Origin: Lysobacter changpingensis
GTDB lineage: Bacteria; Pseudomonadota; Gammaproteobacteria; Xanthomonadales; Xanthomonadaceae
DNA: 64,000 nucleotides
Assembly (NCBI RefSeq): GCF_017308985.1
Contig: NZ_JADWPE010000002.1
Location: 62,001-126,000 of the forward strand
Reading direction: 5' to 3'
The notes beneath the pieces are model-generated. The model made no database searches, was not told the origin of the DNA, and saw nothing but the letters and a program-made list of their open reading frames with translations. Shown one piece after another: positions 35,197 to 44,759 of the stretch (the first letter of the stretch is position 1; each line of letters opens with the position of its first letter). Position numbers and translations under genes: made by a program.

Positions 35197-35697
35197 TTAC
35201 TGCGCGCCGAGCGCCGTGCGCAGCGTGTCGATGAGCTTCTTCGGCGCCGCGCCCGTGGCCGGCAGGCCGCGCGGATCGACGGCGGTCACGTACGCACCGG
35301 TGTCGGCGCCGGCGACGCGCACGAGGAAGTTGGCCCCCTCGTAGCTGACGTCGTACACGCCCAGCGCTTCCGCCCGGCTGGTGATGGTCACGCCCTGCAC
35401 CGCGGCCAGCGCTTCGCCGACCTTGGCGAAGGCGTCCTCGCGGTTGGTCGCCATGCCGAAGCCGCCCGAGGCCTGGCCGGACTCCACCGCCTGGCGGGCG
35501 GCGGCCGAAGGCACGTTCACGGCGGTGTCGGTGCGCGGCAGGTCCAGGTCCGGCGGGACTTCGAGCGGGCGCGTTTCCGGGCTCTGCGCGTAGAGGTCGC
35601 TGCCCTTGCGGAACCAGCTGCAGCCGGAGCCGAGCGCGACGCCCGCCAGCAACAGGCCGGCCACGGCGGCGCGGGACATCGAAACGTTAGGACGCAT
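35197..35697 (-). CDS. BamC-like outer-membrane lipoprotein (short form)
   Basis: A 166-residue lipoprotein; the signal peptide ends in the lipobox LGSGC with lipidated Cys26. The region after it, RPLEVPPDLDLPRTD, matches the BamC/NlpB N-terminal lasso that binds BamD. The position directly after dapA is that of bamC in E. coli. The rest forms one domain rather than the two helix-grip domains of the ~344-residue E. coli protein, so it is a short or degenerate BamC. The name rests on context plus this motif. Confidence 0.72.
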   Translation of the reverse strand: MRPNVSMSRAAVAGLLLAGVALGSGCSWFRKGSDLYAQSPETRPLEVPPDLDLPRTDTAVNVPSAAARQAVESGQASGGFGMATNREDAFAKVGEALAAVQGVTITSRAEALGVYDVSYEGANFLVRVAGADTGAYVTAVDPRGLPATGAAPKKLIDTLRTALGAQ

Positions 35698-35715
35698 GTA
35701 GGTCTCCTGCAGGGT

Positions 35716-36621
35716 TCAGGCCACGAGCGATTCGCGGCATTCCAGTTCGAGTTCGGCCACCAGCGCGGCGATGGCCGCGGCGGTGCCGGCATGTGCGGCC
35801 GAGAGCGGCAGCAGCGGCAGGCGCAGCCCATGGCCGATGCCCTGTCGCGCCAGCAGCGCCTTGACGGGGATCGGGTTGGGCTCGACGCCGAGGAAGTCGT
35901 AGGTCGTCTGCAGGCGCGCATCCAGTGCGAGCGCGGCATCGCGCTGGCCGGCACGCGCCAGGTCGGCGAGCCTGCGGAACGCATGCGGCACCACGTTCGA
36001 AGCCACCGAGATGACGCCGTCGGCGCCGGCGAACATCGCGCGGCACGCGGTCGGATCGTCGCCGCTGAGGACCGCGAAATCCTCGCTGCGCAGCGCCAGC
36101 AGCGCGGCCATGCGCTCGGGTTCGCTGCGCGCTTCCTTGATGCCGACGATGCGCGCATGCGCGACGAGTTCGGCCACGGTTTCCGGCAGCAGGTCGCCGC
36201 CGGTGCGGCCGGGCACGTTGTACAGGACGACCGGCAGCGCGCCGTCGTCGGCGATGGCGCGGTAGTGCGCGACCAGGCCGGCCTGGGTCGGGCGCACGTA
36301 CGGCGGCGTCACCACCAGCGCGGCATCGGCGCCGAGCGCGGCGACGCGACGGGTGAGTTCGATCGTCTTGGCGGTGTTCGAAAGGCCGGTGCCGGCCAGG
36401 ACCGGAATGCGTCCGCCCACGCGCTCCACCGCGGTGCGCAGCAGCGTGTCGTATTCGGCGTCGTACAGCGCCGCCGCCTCGCCGGTCGAGCCGGCCACGA
36501 CGATGGCCTGGGTGCCGGCCGCGAGCTGCGCGTCGAGCAGCCGGTTCCATGCGTCGAGATCGATTTCGCCGGCCGCGGTGAAAGGCGTGGCCAGCGCGGT
36601 GATGCTGCCGGAAAGTCGCAA
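35716..36621 (-). CDS. dapA: 4-hydroxy-tetrahydrodipicolinate synthase
   Basis: A 301-residue class I aldolase that condenses pyruvate with aspartate semialdehyde, the first committed step of lysine and diaminopimelate synthesis. [10 protein letters not shown] begins the barrel, [12 protein letters not shown] holds the substrate threonines, [13 protein letters not shown] holds the tyrosine, and VGIKEARSE holds the Schiff-base lysine. A TTG at 36621 gives the standard N-terminus; an ATG further upstream (36807) would add 62 non-conserved residues and run through the gcvR promoter. It is followed by the BamC-like gene. Confidence 0.93.
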   Translation of the reverse strand: MRLSGSITALATPFTAAGEIDLDAWNRLLDAQLAAGTQAIVVAGSTGEAAALYDAEYDTLLRTAVERVGGRIPVLAGTGLSNTAKTIELTRRVAALGADAALVVTPPYVRPTQAGLVAHYRAIADDGALPVVLYNVPGRTGGDLLPETVAELVAHARIVGIKEARSEPERMAALLALRSEDFAVLSGDDPTACRAMFAGADGVISVASNVVPHAFRRLADLARAGQRDAALALDARLQTTYDFLGVEPNPIPVKALLARQGIGHGLRLPLLPLSAAHAGTAAAIAALVAELELECRESLVA

Positions 36622-36743
36622 GGTCGAAGGTCCGAGGCCGCGTTTGCTGGGAAGTCCGCGCCGGTGCGCGCGGGGGTTGGTCGAAGCGTCGGAGCGGGCG
36701 TTCGAACGATGTCGAACGCGCGCGCAGCGCCTTGAGATGTTAC

Positions 36744-36773
36744 TTGCGGCCCGAAAGCGCGGGCAAGTATGCT
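36744..36773 (+). promoter_or_regulatory. Possible promoter for gcvR-bcp
   Basis: TTGCGG (36744-36749) and TATGCT (36768-36773) are 18 bases apart. A transcript would start near 36780, giving a leader of about 65 bases before gcvR. Confidence 0.5.
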
Positions 36774-36846
36774 CCCCGCCAAGCACGGGCCCCTCACGGG
36801 CCACCATTCAGTATCCGAGCCCAGGCTCACCAGGACAGGCGCCGCC

Positions 36847-37407
36847 TTGACCGATTCCGCATCCCGGCCGTCGCCGAACGAAAACCACCTCCTGATCAAC
36901 GCCTACACGACGCATCCGGAGTCGCCGCTGCTTTCGGTGACGCGCCGCATCGCCGATTCGGGCTGCAATCTGGTGGACGCGCGCCTGGCCACCGTCGGCC
37001 GCGACGTGTCGGTGACCACGCTCGCCGTGGGTTCGTGGGACGCGGTCGCCAAGCTGGAAGCCATGCTCACGCGCCTGGAGCGCGAGGAAGGCCTCAAGCT
37101 GGTGTGGTACCGCACCGGCGCCAAGCAGGTGCAGTCGAACCTGCTGCCGTACGTGGTGGAAGTGGTCGCCGCCGACAAGCCGGGCATCCTGTTCCAGCTG
37201 GCCGATTTCTTCGACCGCCAGGGCATCACCATCGAAAGCCTGCATTCCTCGCGTTACCGCGCGATGCAGACCGGCGCGGAGATGTTCTCCGCGCAGATCA
37301 CCATCGGCGTGCCCTCGAGCATGCACATCGCCGCGCTGCGCGACGATTTCCTCGAATTCTGCGACCACCTCAACCTCGACGCGATCATGGACCCGATGAA
37401 GTTCTGA
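36847..37407 (+). CDS. gcvR: Glycine cleavage system transcriptional repressor GcvR (ACT-domain)
   Basis: A 186-residue protein of two ACT-like domains. The first begins HLLINAYTTHPESPLLSVTR and the second PYVVEVVAADKPGILFQLAD. In E. coli, GcvR binds GcvA and glycine to control the glycine cleavage genes; no gcv genes are nearby, so the regulatory target is assumed from the family. A TTG start at 36847, preceded by AGGACAGG, gives the usual length; the ATG at 36769 would add 26 residues from the promoter region. It is followed by bcp and divergent from dapA, as in E. coli. Confidence 0.85.
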   Translation: MTDSASRPSPNENHLLINAYTTHPESPLLSVTRRIADSGCNLVDARLATVGRDVSVTTLAVGSWDAVAKLEAMLTRLEREEGLKLVWYRTGAKQVQSNLLPYVVEVVAADKPGILFQLADFFDRQGITIESLHSSRYRAMQTGAEMFSAQITIGVPSSMHIAALRDDFLEFCDHLNLDAIMDPMKF

Positions 37408-37436
37408 TCGCCCCGCGATACGAACTGCACACGACG

Positions 37437-37919
37437 ATGCTCGATACCGGCGACGCAATCCCGAAGAACGTTTCCACCCTGCCCCTGGCGCTGTCCAGCG
37501 GCGAAACCGCGCAACTGAAGGATTTCGCAGGCGGCTGGCTGGTGCTGTACTTCTACCCGAAGGACAGCACGCCCGGCTGCACCACCGAAGGCATCGACTT
37601 CAACGCGCTGCTGTCGAAGTTCAGGAAGCTGGGCGCCACCGTGCTGGGCGTGTCGCGCGACTCGATCAAGTCGCACCAGAACTTCTGCGCCAAGCAGGGT
37701 TTCAAGTTCGACCTCGTCAGCGACGGCGACGAAGCGCTGTGCAACGCCTTCGGCGTGATCAAGCCGAAGAAGCTGTACGGCCGCGAGTACGTCGGCGTCG
37801 AGCGCAGCACCTTCCTGATCGATCCCAAGGGCGTCATCGCCCAGTCATGGCGCCCGGTGAAAGTGCCCGGCCATGCGCAGGCCGTGCTCGATTCGCTCAA
37901 GGAACACGCAACGCAGTGA
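37437..37919 (+). CDS. bcp: Thioredoxin-dependent thiol peroxidase (BCP/PrxQ)
   Basis: A 160-residue peroxiredoxin reducing hydroperoxides. The peroxidatic cysteine lies in YFYPKDSTPGCTTEGIDF at residue about 47, with the active-site Thr and Pro, and the conserved VLGVSRDSIKSHQNF follows. The second conserved BCP cysteine five residues later is replaced by a non-cysteine residue, so a distal Cys (FCAKQGF or ALCNAFG) may be the resolving one. RSTFLIDPKGVI marks the C-terminal strand. It lies 29 bases after gcvR. Confidence 0.93.
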   Translation: MLDTGDAIPKNVSTLPLALSSGETAQLKDFAGGWLVLYFYPKDSTPGCTTEGIDFNALLSKFRKLGATVLGVSRDSIKSHQNFCAKQGFKFDLVSDGDEALCNAFGVIKPKKLYGREYVGVERSTFLIDPKGVIAQSWRPVKVPGHAQAVLDSLKEHATQ

Positions 37920-38079
37920 TCCCCGCCGCCCGCCCGCAACGCCGCCGTCCCGCACCGCGGGCCACGGCGGCGTCGCCGTGCGCGCGCGGTAGCGCAGTCA
38001 GGTTTCCCGTCCCGCGAAGCAGTACACCACACGGCAACACCCCGTTCTCCAGGCAGTCCCACCCGCATCGGAGCAGTCG

Positions 38080-39477
38080 ATGACCAGAAGCAAGCGGATC
38101 TACGTGCTAGACACCAACGTCCTCATGCACGACCCGACCGCGCTGTTCAAATTCGAGGAACACGATGTCTACCTGCCCATGCAGGTCATCGAAGAACTCG
38201 ACAACGCCAAGAAAGGCACCTCCGAAGCCAGTCGCAACGCGCGCCAGGTCAGCCGCTTCCTCAACGAGCTGATCGAGGCCGCCGGCACCGACAAGATCGC
38301 CGAAGGCATCCCGCTCAACCGCCCGCAGGGCCTGCAGCTGCGCGGCGCGCAGAGCATCGGCCGGCTGCGGTTCCAGACGCGCGACTTCGATTCGGGCAAG
38401 CGCTTCGGCGCGGTGATCCCGGACAACCACATCCTGGGTTCCATCCTGGCGCTGAAGGAAGCCGAACCCGGCGTGCCGGTGGTGTTCATTTCCAAGGACG
38501 TGAACCTGCGCATCAAGGCGTCCATCGCCGGCATCGTGTCGGAGGATTACGAGAACGACCGCGCGCTCGACGACTTCAGCCTGCTCTACACCGGCGCCAC
38601 CGCGCTGCCGGAGGATTTCTGGCAGCGTTACGGCAAGGACCTCAAGTCGTGGACCGAGAAGGGCCGCACGTTCTACGAGATCCGCCGCAAGGACGAGGAC
38701 GACTTCCACCCCAACCAGTTCCTCTTCCTGCCCGGCGACGAGGAATCCGAACTCAAGGTCGCGCGCGTCGACGACGAGAAGGCGGTGCTGCAGATCGTCG
38801 ACGACTACCGCCATCACCAGCACGCCGTGTGGGGCATCGCCGCGCGCAACCGCGAACAGAATTTCGCGCTCAACGCGCTGATGGACCCGGAGATCGACTT
38901 CGTCACCCTGCTCGGCACCGCCGGCACCGGCAAGACCCTGCTCGCGCTGGCCGCGGGCCTGGCGCAGACGATGGACCAGCAGCGTTACCGCGAGATCATC
39001 ATGACCCGCGCGACGGTGAGCGTCGGCGAGGACATCGGCTTCCTGCCCGGCACGGAAGAGGAAAAGATGACGCCGTGGATGGGCGCGCTGACCGACAACC
39101 TGGAAGTGCTCACGCACAATCAGGACGGCGGCAGTTGGGGCCGCGCGGCGACCAACGACCTGCTCGCCAGCCGCATCAAGATCCGCTCGCTGAACTTCAT
39201 GCGTGGCCGCACGTTCCTGAGCCGCTGGCTGATCCTGGACGAAGCACAGAACCTCACGCCCAAGCAGATGAAGACGCTGATCACGCGCGCCGGCCCGGGC
39301 ACGAAGATCGTGTGCCTGGGCAACGTCGAGCAGATCGACACGCCGTACCTGACCGAAACCACGTCGGGCCTGACCTACGCGGTGGACCGCTTCAAGAACT
39401 GGGAGCACAGCGCGCACGTGACGCTGCGCCGCGGCGAGCGGTCGCGGTTGGCGGATTATGCGTCGGAGGTTCTGTAG
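38080..39477 (+). CDS. PhoH-like PIN-domain ATPase
   Basis: A 465-residue protein of the PhoH2 type. The N-terminal PIN ribonuclease domain (about 1-190) has YVLDTNVLMHDP, the conserved EELDNAKKG and DVNLRIKA acidic sites. The C-terminal PhoH helicase-like ATPase (about 230-460) has Walker A LLGTAGTGKTLLALAAG and Walker B LILDEAQNLTPKQMKTLI. Related PIN-PhoH proteins unwind and cut RNA. Unlike many PhoH2 genes, no antitoxin-like gene overlaps its start; the upstream 160 bases show no ORF with support. Confidence 0.92.
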   Translation: MTRSKRIYVLDTNVLMHDPTALFKFEEHDVYLPMQVIEELDNAKKGTSEASRNARQVSRFLNELIEAAGTDKIAEGIPLNRPQGLQLRGAQSIGRLRFQTRDFDSGKRFGAVIPDNHILGSILALKEAEPGVPVVFISKDVNLRIKASIAGIVSEDYENDRALDDFSLLYTGATALPEDFWQRYGKDLKSWTEKGRTFYEIRRKDEDDFHPNQFLFLPGDEESELKVARVDDEKAVLQIVDDYRHHQHAVWGIAARNREQNFALNALMDPEIDFVTLLGTAGTGKTLLALAAGLAQTMDQQRYREIIMTRATVSVGEDIGFLPGTEEEKMTPWMGALTDNLEVLTHNQDGGSWGRAATNDLLASRIKIRSLNFMRGRTFLSRWLILDEAQNLTPKQMKTLITRAGPGTKIVCLGNVEQIDTPYLTETTSGLTYAVDRFKNWEHSAHVTLRRGERSRLADYASEVL

Positions 39478-39510
39478 GGCTTTGGGTGTTTGCAGGAAAC
39501 CGTGCCGCTC

Positions 39511-39542
39511 CTGTAACCCGGGTAAGCGAAGCGCACCTGGGG
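39511..39542. repeat. REP-like element
   Basis: CTGTAACCCGGGTAAGCGAA, then GCGCACCTGGGG: a slightly diverged copy of the dispersed REP sequence, at the head of the first composite unit. Confidence 0.85.
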
Positions 39543-39713
39543 CCTGTCGCGCTTGAACCACGCGCATCGTGTGCCATTTCACCCCTCTCCAACCCTCCCC
39601 TGCATTCGCCGGGGAGGGAGTTCCAGCTCCTCTCCCTCCGGGAGAGGGTTGGGGTGGGAGGGTCGGGACGTGCGGCAACGCCCGCGCTCGCGATGTGCGC
39701 TTTCGAAGCGCTT

Positions 39714-39745
39714 CTGTAGCCCGGGTAAGCGGAGCGCACCCGGGG
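39714..39745. repeat. REP-like element
   Basis: CTGTAGCCCGGGTAAGCGGA, then GCGCACCCGGGG: at the head of the second composite unit, about 203 bases after the first. Confidence 0.85.
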
Positions 39746-39971
39746 CCTGTCACGCTCGAACCAGGCGCACCGTTTGCCACTTCACCCCTCCCCAACCCTC
39801 CCCTGCATTCGCCGGGGAGGGAGTTCTGAGCCCCTCGACCTCCGGGAGTGAGGGGCGGTGCTTTTAGCCCCTCTCCCTGCGGGAGAGGGATTGGGTGAGG
39901 GGCGGGGCGTGCGGTAACGCCGGCGCTCGCGATGTGTGCTTTCGAAGTCACGACGAAGCCCAACAGCAAAT

Positions 39972-40069
39972 GGGTTCCAGCTTTCGCTGGAATGACGGTG
40001 AGCTTGGGAACCGTCAATGGAGTGCCCAAACGTCACGAGCCTGGATCCCGGCCTTCGCCGGGATGACGG
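39972..40069. repeat. Two GGAATGACGG-type palindromic elements
   Basis: GGGTTCCAGCTTTCGCTGGA followed by ATGACGG (39972-39998), and GGATCCCGGCCTTCGCCGGG followed by ATGACGG (40043-40069). Each has a small hairpin with a TTCG-containing loop. The same family occurs at 44691 and, inverted, at 19513. Confidence 0.75.
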
Positions 40070-40272
40070 TGCATTTTTTTGGGAAACGACCTTGGCGTTG
40101 GGAACGCCGGCGCTTCGACCACAACGACAACGACAATGCCCCACGGGGCGACGCCGATCCCCACAGCGCACTGAAAAACCCCCCCCAGCACCCCGCGCCC
40201 ATCAACGCCGCCGCAACACGGCACAATGACGCAATCCTCCAACCGCAATCCTCCAACGGGACACGCGCACCC

Positions 40273-40949
40273 ATGATCACCCGCCTCCCCACCTGGGTCT
40301 GGCTCGGCGCCGCCACGCTCGCGATGGTCGCGGGGATGGTGAATGTGGTGGGTTACCTCGGTTTCGAACACCAGGCGGTGACGCACCTCACCGGCACGAC
40401 CACGCTGCTCGGCGCGGCGATCGCGCATGGCGATGCGCGCGCGAGCGGCCACCTGGTGCTCGTGGTGATGTCGTTCGTCGGCGGCGCGGTGCTCAGCGGG
40501 TTCATCATCCAGGACAGCACGTTGCGCCTGGGCCGGCGCTACGGCGTGGCGCTCTCCATCGAAGCGGCGCTGCTGGTCGCGGCGGTGCCGCTGTTCGAAC
40601 GCCAGCAGATCGCCGGCGCCGCGCTCGCCGCGATGGCCTGCGGCCTGCAGAACGCGATGACCGCGACCTACAGCGGCACGCTCGTGCGCACCTCGCACCT
40701 CACCGGCATGTTCACCGACCTGGGCGTGTTCCTCGGCCATCGCCTGCGCGGCGTGCCGGCCGAACCGCGCCGGCTCTGGCTGTGCCTGGCGATCGTCGGC
40801 GGCTTCCTGCTCGGCGGCGTGGTCGGCGCGTCGCTGTTCCCGCACCTGGCCTACCGCACGCTGTACGTGCCGGCCGCGATCACCGGCGTCACCGGCGTCG
40901 CCTACGTCGCCTATCGCCTGCACCGCGGTCCGGCAGGCACACTGTCGCC

Positions 40950-40953
<4 letters not shown>
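40273..40953 (+). CDS. DUF1275 (YoaK-like) membrane protein
   Basis: A 226-residue inner-membrane protein with about six hydrophobic segments. The N-terminus [20 protein letters not shown] and the repeated FTDLG motif ([10 protein letters not shown], after [14 protein letters not shown]) are typical of the DUF1275/YoaK family, whose function is unknown. The ATG at 40273 follows an ACCC spacer; an in-frame ORF that starts earlier (39895) consists of repeat sequence and is not believed. The stop overlaps the thiD start (ATGA). Confidence 0.87.
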
Positions 40954-41763
<810 letters not shown>

Positions 41764-41771
<8 letters not shown>

Positions 41772-42621
41772 CGCCTCGCCGCCGCAGGACCTCCGCGCGC
41801 TCGAACCCGAGGCGACGGCCGATGACGGCCATCGCTTCAAACCGATCGCGCGCATCCCGCAAGCGCCGCGTGCCAGCCTGCTCTGGCTGCCGGCCATGGG
41901 CATCGGCGCGAAGCATTACGTGCCCTTCGCCGAAGCGCTGGCACGACGCGGCATCGCGGTGTTCGTGCACGAATGGCGCGGCGGCGGCTCCAGCAGCGTG
42001 CGTGCGGACCGCCAGACCGGCTGGGGTTATCGCGAACTGCTCACGCTCGACCTCCCCGCCAGCGAAGCGCTGGTCGCCGCGCACGCCCCCGACGTGCCGC
42101 GCATCCTCGGCGGCCACAGCCTGGGTGGGCAACTGGCGTGCTGCCGGCTCGCCCTTTCGCCGGAAAGCGCGCAACGCCTGTGGCTGGTCGGCAGCGGCGC
42201 GCCGTACTGGCGCGCGTTCCCGATGAAGACCGCGTGGTGGCTGCCGTTCGTGTACCGGTTCCTCGCGTGGCTCGCCGATTTCCACGGCGCCCTGCCCGGC
42301 CGCCGCATCGGTTTCGGCGGACAGGAAGCGCGCGGCGTGATCCGCGACTGGAGCCTCACCGGCCTGTCCGGCCGCTATGCCGCGCGCGGCGTGGACGTCG
42401 ACCTGGAATCGGCGATGGCCGCCCTCACCCTCGACGCGCACGCGGTGGTGCTCGCGCGCGACTGGCTCGGGCCGGAATCCTCGCTGCGTTTCCTGCTGTC
42501 GAAACTGCGCCGCGCGACGACGCGCATCGACGTGCTCGACGCCGCCGCGCTGGGCGCGCGCGCCGATCACTACGCCTGGATGAAGCAGCCCTACGCGGTG
42601 GTCGACGCGCTGCTGCGCTGA
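41764..42621 (+). CDS. Alpha/beta hydrolase
   Basis: A 285-residue protein with an alpha/beta hydrolase core. The nucleophile elbow is GGHSLGGQLA near residues 117-126. The preceding LLWLPAMGIGAKHYVPFAEAL holds the oxyanion region, and HEWRGGGSSS follows strand 4. The catalytic His is likely in ARADHYAWM near residue 271. It resembles short-chain lipase- or esterase-like proteins of unknown substrate. It overlaps thiD by eight bases; no functional link to thiamine is evident. Confidence 0.82.
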
Positions 42622-42774
42622 CCGCCCGATCCGCGCGGCGACCGTTCCCGCCGCCCGCCTGCGTTACCCGCAATGAGGCCGCTCCCTCGCCGAGGGGAGT
42701 GGGCCGGAACCCGGCCGCGCGCCGGGCATACACGCGGTTCCGCCGCAAGGCGGCGCAACGGGGGGCGAGATCGC

Positions 42775-44568
42775 ATGGGCGGATGGGTTTCCAGGGCACC
42801 GGCTGCATGGATCGCGGTGAAGCTCGTGCTGATCGGCACCTATCTGCTGGGCACCAACCGCCTGCTCGCCGAGCGCGTGGCCCACATCGGGCTGCAACCC
42901 GGCCTGGCGGTGTTCGCCGCGGTCTGGCTGTTGTGCATCGTCACCATGCTGGTACTCGCGTTCCACGCGCGCACGCCCGCGCGCGTCGTGTGGAGCGCGG
43001 TCTTCTTCCTCGGCAGCAGTTTCACCCTCGCCCACGCGCTGATCGTGTCGCGCCACCTGGGCCTGATCGAGTTCGAACAGCTCCTCGGCCTGGTCGGTTT
43101 CGCCGGGAACCTGAAGGGTTTCCACGACGCGCAGATCCTGCAGGCGGTCGCGTGGTCCGCGCTCGGGGTCATCGCGATCAACCTGCCGCCGTGGCTCGCG
43201 CCGCCGGATTCGCCATCGCTGCTGCGCTGGCCGCAACGCAATCCGGGGCTGCTGCAACTGCTGCCGGTGGTGGCGATCGGCGTGCTTCTCTACCTGCGCG
43301 GCGGCGAAGGCTCCAACGGGTTTCCGGGGCAATACAACACCGCCGCGTTCGCCGGCGTGCTCGGCGCGGAAAAACTGCTCGCGCCGCCCGCGCCCGAACG
43401 CGAGGACATCGCGCTGGCGCACCTGGGCCAACGGCCGTTCCGCCACATCGTGCTGGTGATGGACGAAAGCGTGCGCGGCGATTACGTCGACCTCAACGTC
43501 GAGGACGGCGTGGAAACCGGCCTGCGTCCGCTCGGAAGCGCGTTGGCGAACTTCGGCGTCGCGGCGTCCACGGCGAACTGCTCGTCCACCTCGAACGCGA
43601 GCGTGCGCTACGGCGTCACGCGCGAGCGGTACCTGAAGGACCTGCAGGTCAATCCGTCCTTCTGGCGCTACGCCGCGCGTGCGGGCTACCGCACGATCTA
43701 CATCGACGCGCAGCGCCACGACGGCAAGCTGCAGAACTTCATGGACCGGCGCGAGGTCGGCGAGATCGACGAGTTCGTGCAGGTCGGCACGGCGTTCGCG
43801 CCGGACGCGAAGGACATCGAGGCCGGGCGCCTGCTCAACCGCGTGCTGCTGCGCGACCGCCCCAGCTTCACCTACGTCAACAAGATGGGCTGCCACTTCC
43901 CGTACGAAGGCAAGTATCCGGCCGCGAACACGCTGTATTCGCCGACGTTGTCGCGCGCGTTCGTGTCGAAGGAGGCCGACGACGGTTCCGGCTATCGACA
44001 GGCCGAGAACGCCGAGCAGCGCTGGCGCCAGGTCAACAGCTACCGCAACTGCCTGGCCTGGAACACGCGCGGCTTCTTCCGCGAAGCGCTCGCGAACGTG
44101 GACCTCGCCGACACGCTGATCCTCTACACCGCCGACCACGGCCAGAATTTCCACGAGGACGGCAGCCCCGGCGAGCAGACGCATTGCACGATCGGCCCCG
44201 CCTCGCCGAGCGAAGGCCGCGTGCCGCTGGCGGCGATCACGCGCAACGCCGAGCTCTCGCCGCTGCTGCGCGACGCCGCGCGACGCAACCACGACCGCGC
44301 CAGCGCGTTCAACGTCTATCCCACGCTGCTCGCGTCGATGGGTTATGCCCCACCCTCCGCCGAAAGCCGCTTCGAAGCGGGCCTGTTCGACGCGCTGCCG
44401 GACCACGGCAACCGCTTCCTCTCCACCTACTTCGTGCGCTTCGGCCGCGAACCGGTGTGGAATTCGATCGGCCAGGGCGGCCAACTCCGCGACGGATTGC
44501 AGCAGGCGCTGGCGGACGACCGCCGGCGCGCGGAGCTGGATGCGAGCACGGCGAGCGGTGCGCCGTAA
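42775..44568 (+). CDS. Sulfatase-family membrane protein, phosphoethanolamine-transferase-like
   Basis: A 597-residue protein with four to five N-terminal membrane segments (about 10-185) and a periplasmic alkaline-phosphatase-fold domain. RHIVLVMDESVRGDYVDLNV gives the metal- and nucleophile-region residues, and ILYTADHGQNFHEDG with a following EQTHCTIG gives the metal-binding Asp and His residues. The architecture matches EptA/CptA-type transferases that decorate lipid A or core sugars, although the nucleophile position holds Ser rather than the usual Thr. The ATG at 42775 follows a GGGGGCGAGA ribosome binding site; an upstream start at 42673 is less likely. The donor and acceptor are not known. 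Confidence 0.83.
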   Translation: MGGWVSRAPAAWIAVKLVLIGTYLLGTNRLLAERVAHIGLQPGLAVFAAVWLLCIVTMLVLAFHARTPARVVWSAVFFLGSSFTLAHALIVSRHLGLIEFEQLLGLVGFAGNLKGFHDAQILQAVAWSALGVIAINLPPWLAPPDSPSLLRWPQRNPGLLQLLPVVAIGVLLYLRGGEGSNGFPGQYNTAAFAGVLGAEKLLAPPAPEREDIALAHLGQRPFRHIVLVMDESVRGDYVDLNVEDGVETGLRPLGSALANFGVAASTANCSSTSNASVRYGVTRERYLKDLQVNPSFWRYAARAGYRTIYIDAQRHDGKLQNFMDRREVGEIDEFVQVGTAFAPDAKDIEAGRLLNRVLLRDRPSFTYVNKMGCHFPYEGKYPAANTLYSPTLSRAFVSKEADDGSGYRQAENAEQRWRQVNSYRNCLAWNTRGFFREALANVDLADTLILYTADHGQNFHEDGSPGEQTHCTIGPASPSEGRVPLAAITRNAELSPLLRDAARRNHDRASAFNVYPTLLASMGYAPPSAESRFEAGLFDALPDHGNRFLSTYFVRFGREPVWNSIGQGGQLRDGLQQALADDRRRAELDASTASGAP

Positions 44569-44690
44569 CGCGCGGCCTCGCTTCCGCTCCTTATCCGAGG
44601 CCTCCGCTTTTCAGACGACGTCCGCGCGCAGGCCGGGACCCAACGCTCCGGGCCATCGCGTTTTCCGGAGAGCGTGATCCGCCCGACAGT

Positions 44691-44718
44691 GGGATTCCCG
44701 CCTTCGCGGGAATGACGG
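44691..44718. repeat. GGGATTCCCGCCTTCGCGGG-type palindromic element
   Basis: The hairpin CCCGCCTTCGCGGG followed by AATGACGG lies in the 191-base gap between convergent genes. It is related to the elements at 39972 and 40042. Confidence 0.75.
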
Positions 44719-44759
44719 CGTCTTCGACGATGCCCGCACCGCGGAGCGACGCAGGCCGT

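Larger units (their letters stand above)
39478..40272. repeat. Gene-free repeat island
   Basis: About 795 bases with no supported gene, built from stacked repeats. REP-like elements start at 39511 and 39714. GC-rich hairpin blocks (CCCTCCCCTGCATTCGCCGG followed by GGAGGGAG) lie at about 39590 and 39790, with extra hairpins CTCTCCCTCCGGGAGAG and CTCTCCCTGCGGGAGAG. Two copies of a tail ending GCTCGCGATGTG(C/T)GCTTTCGAAG lie near 39686 and 39928. Two GGATCCCGGCCTTCGCCGGG-type elements lie at 39972 and 40042. The first two-thirds form a diverged tandem duplication. Confidence 0.85.

Noticed and set aside
39895-40272. Extension of the DUF1275 gene to an upstream start
   Set aside because: The added 126 residues are translated from repeat elements and a low-complexity stretch; the DUF1275 fold begins at the ATG at 40273.
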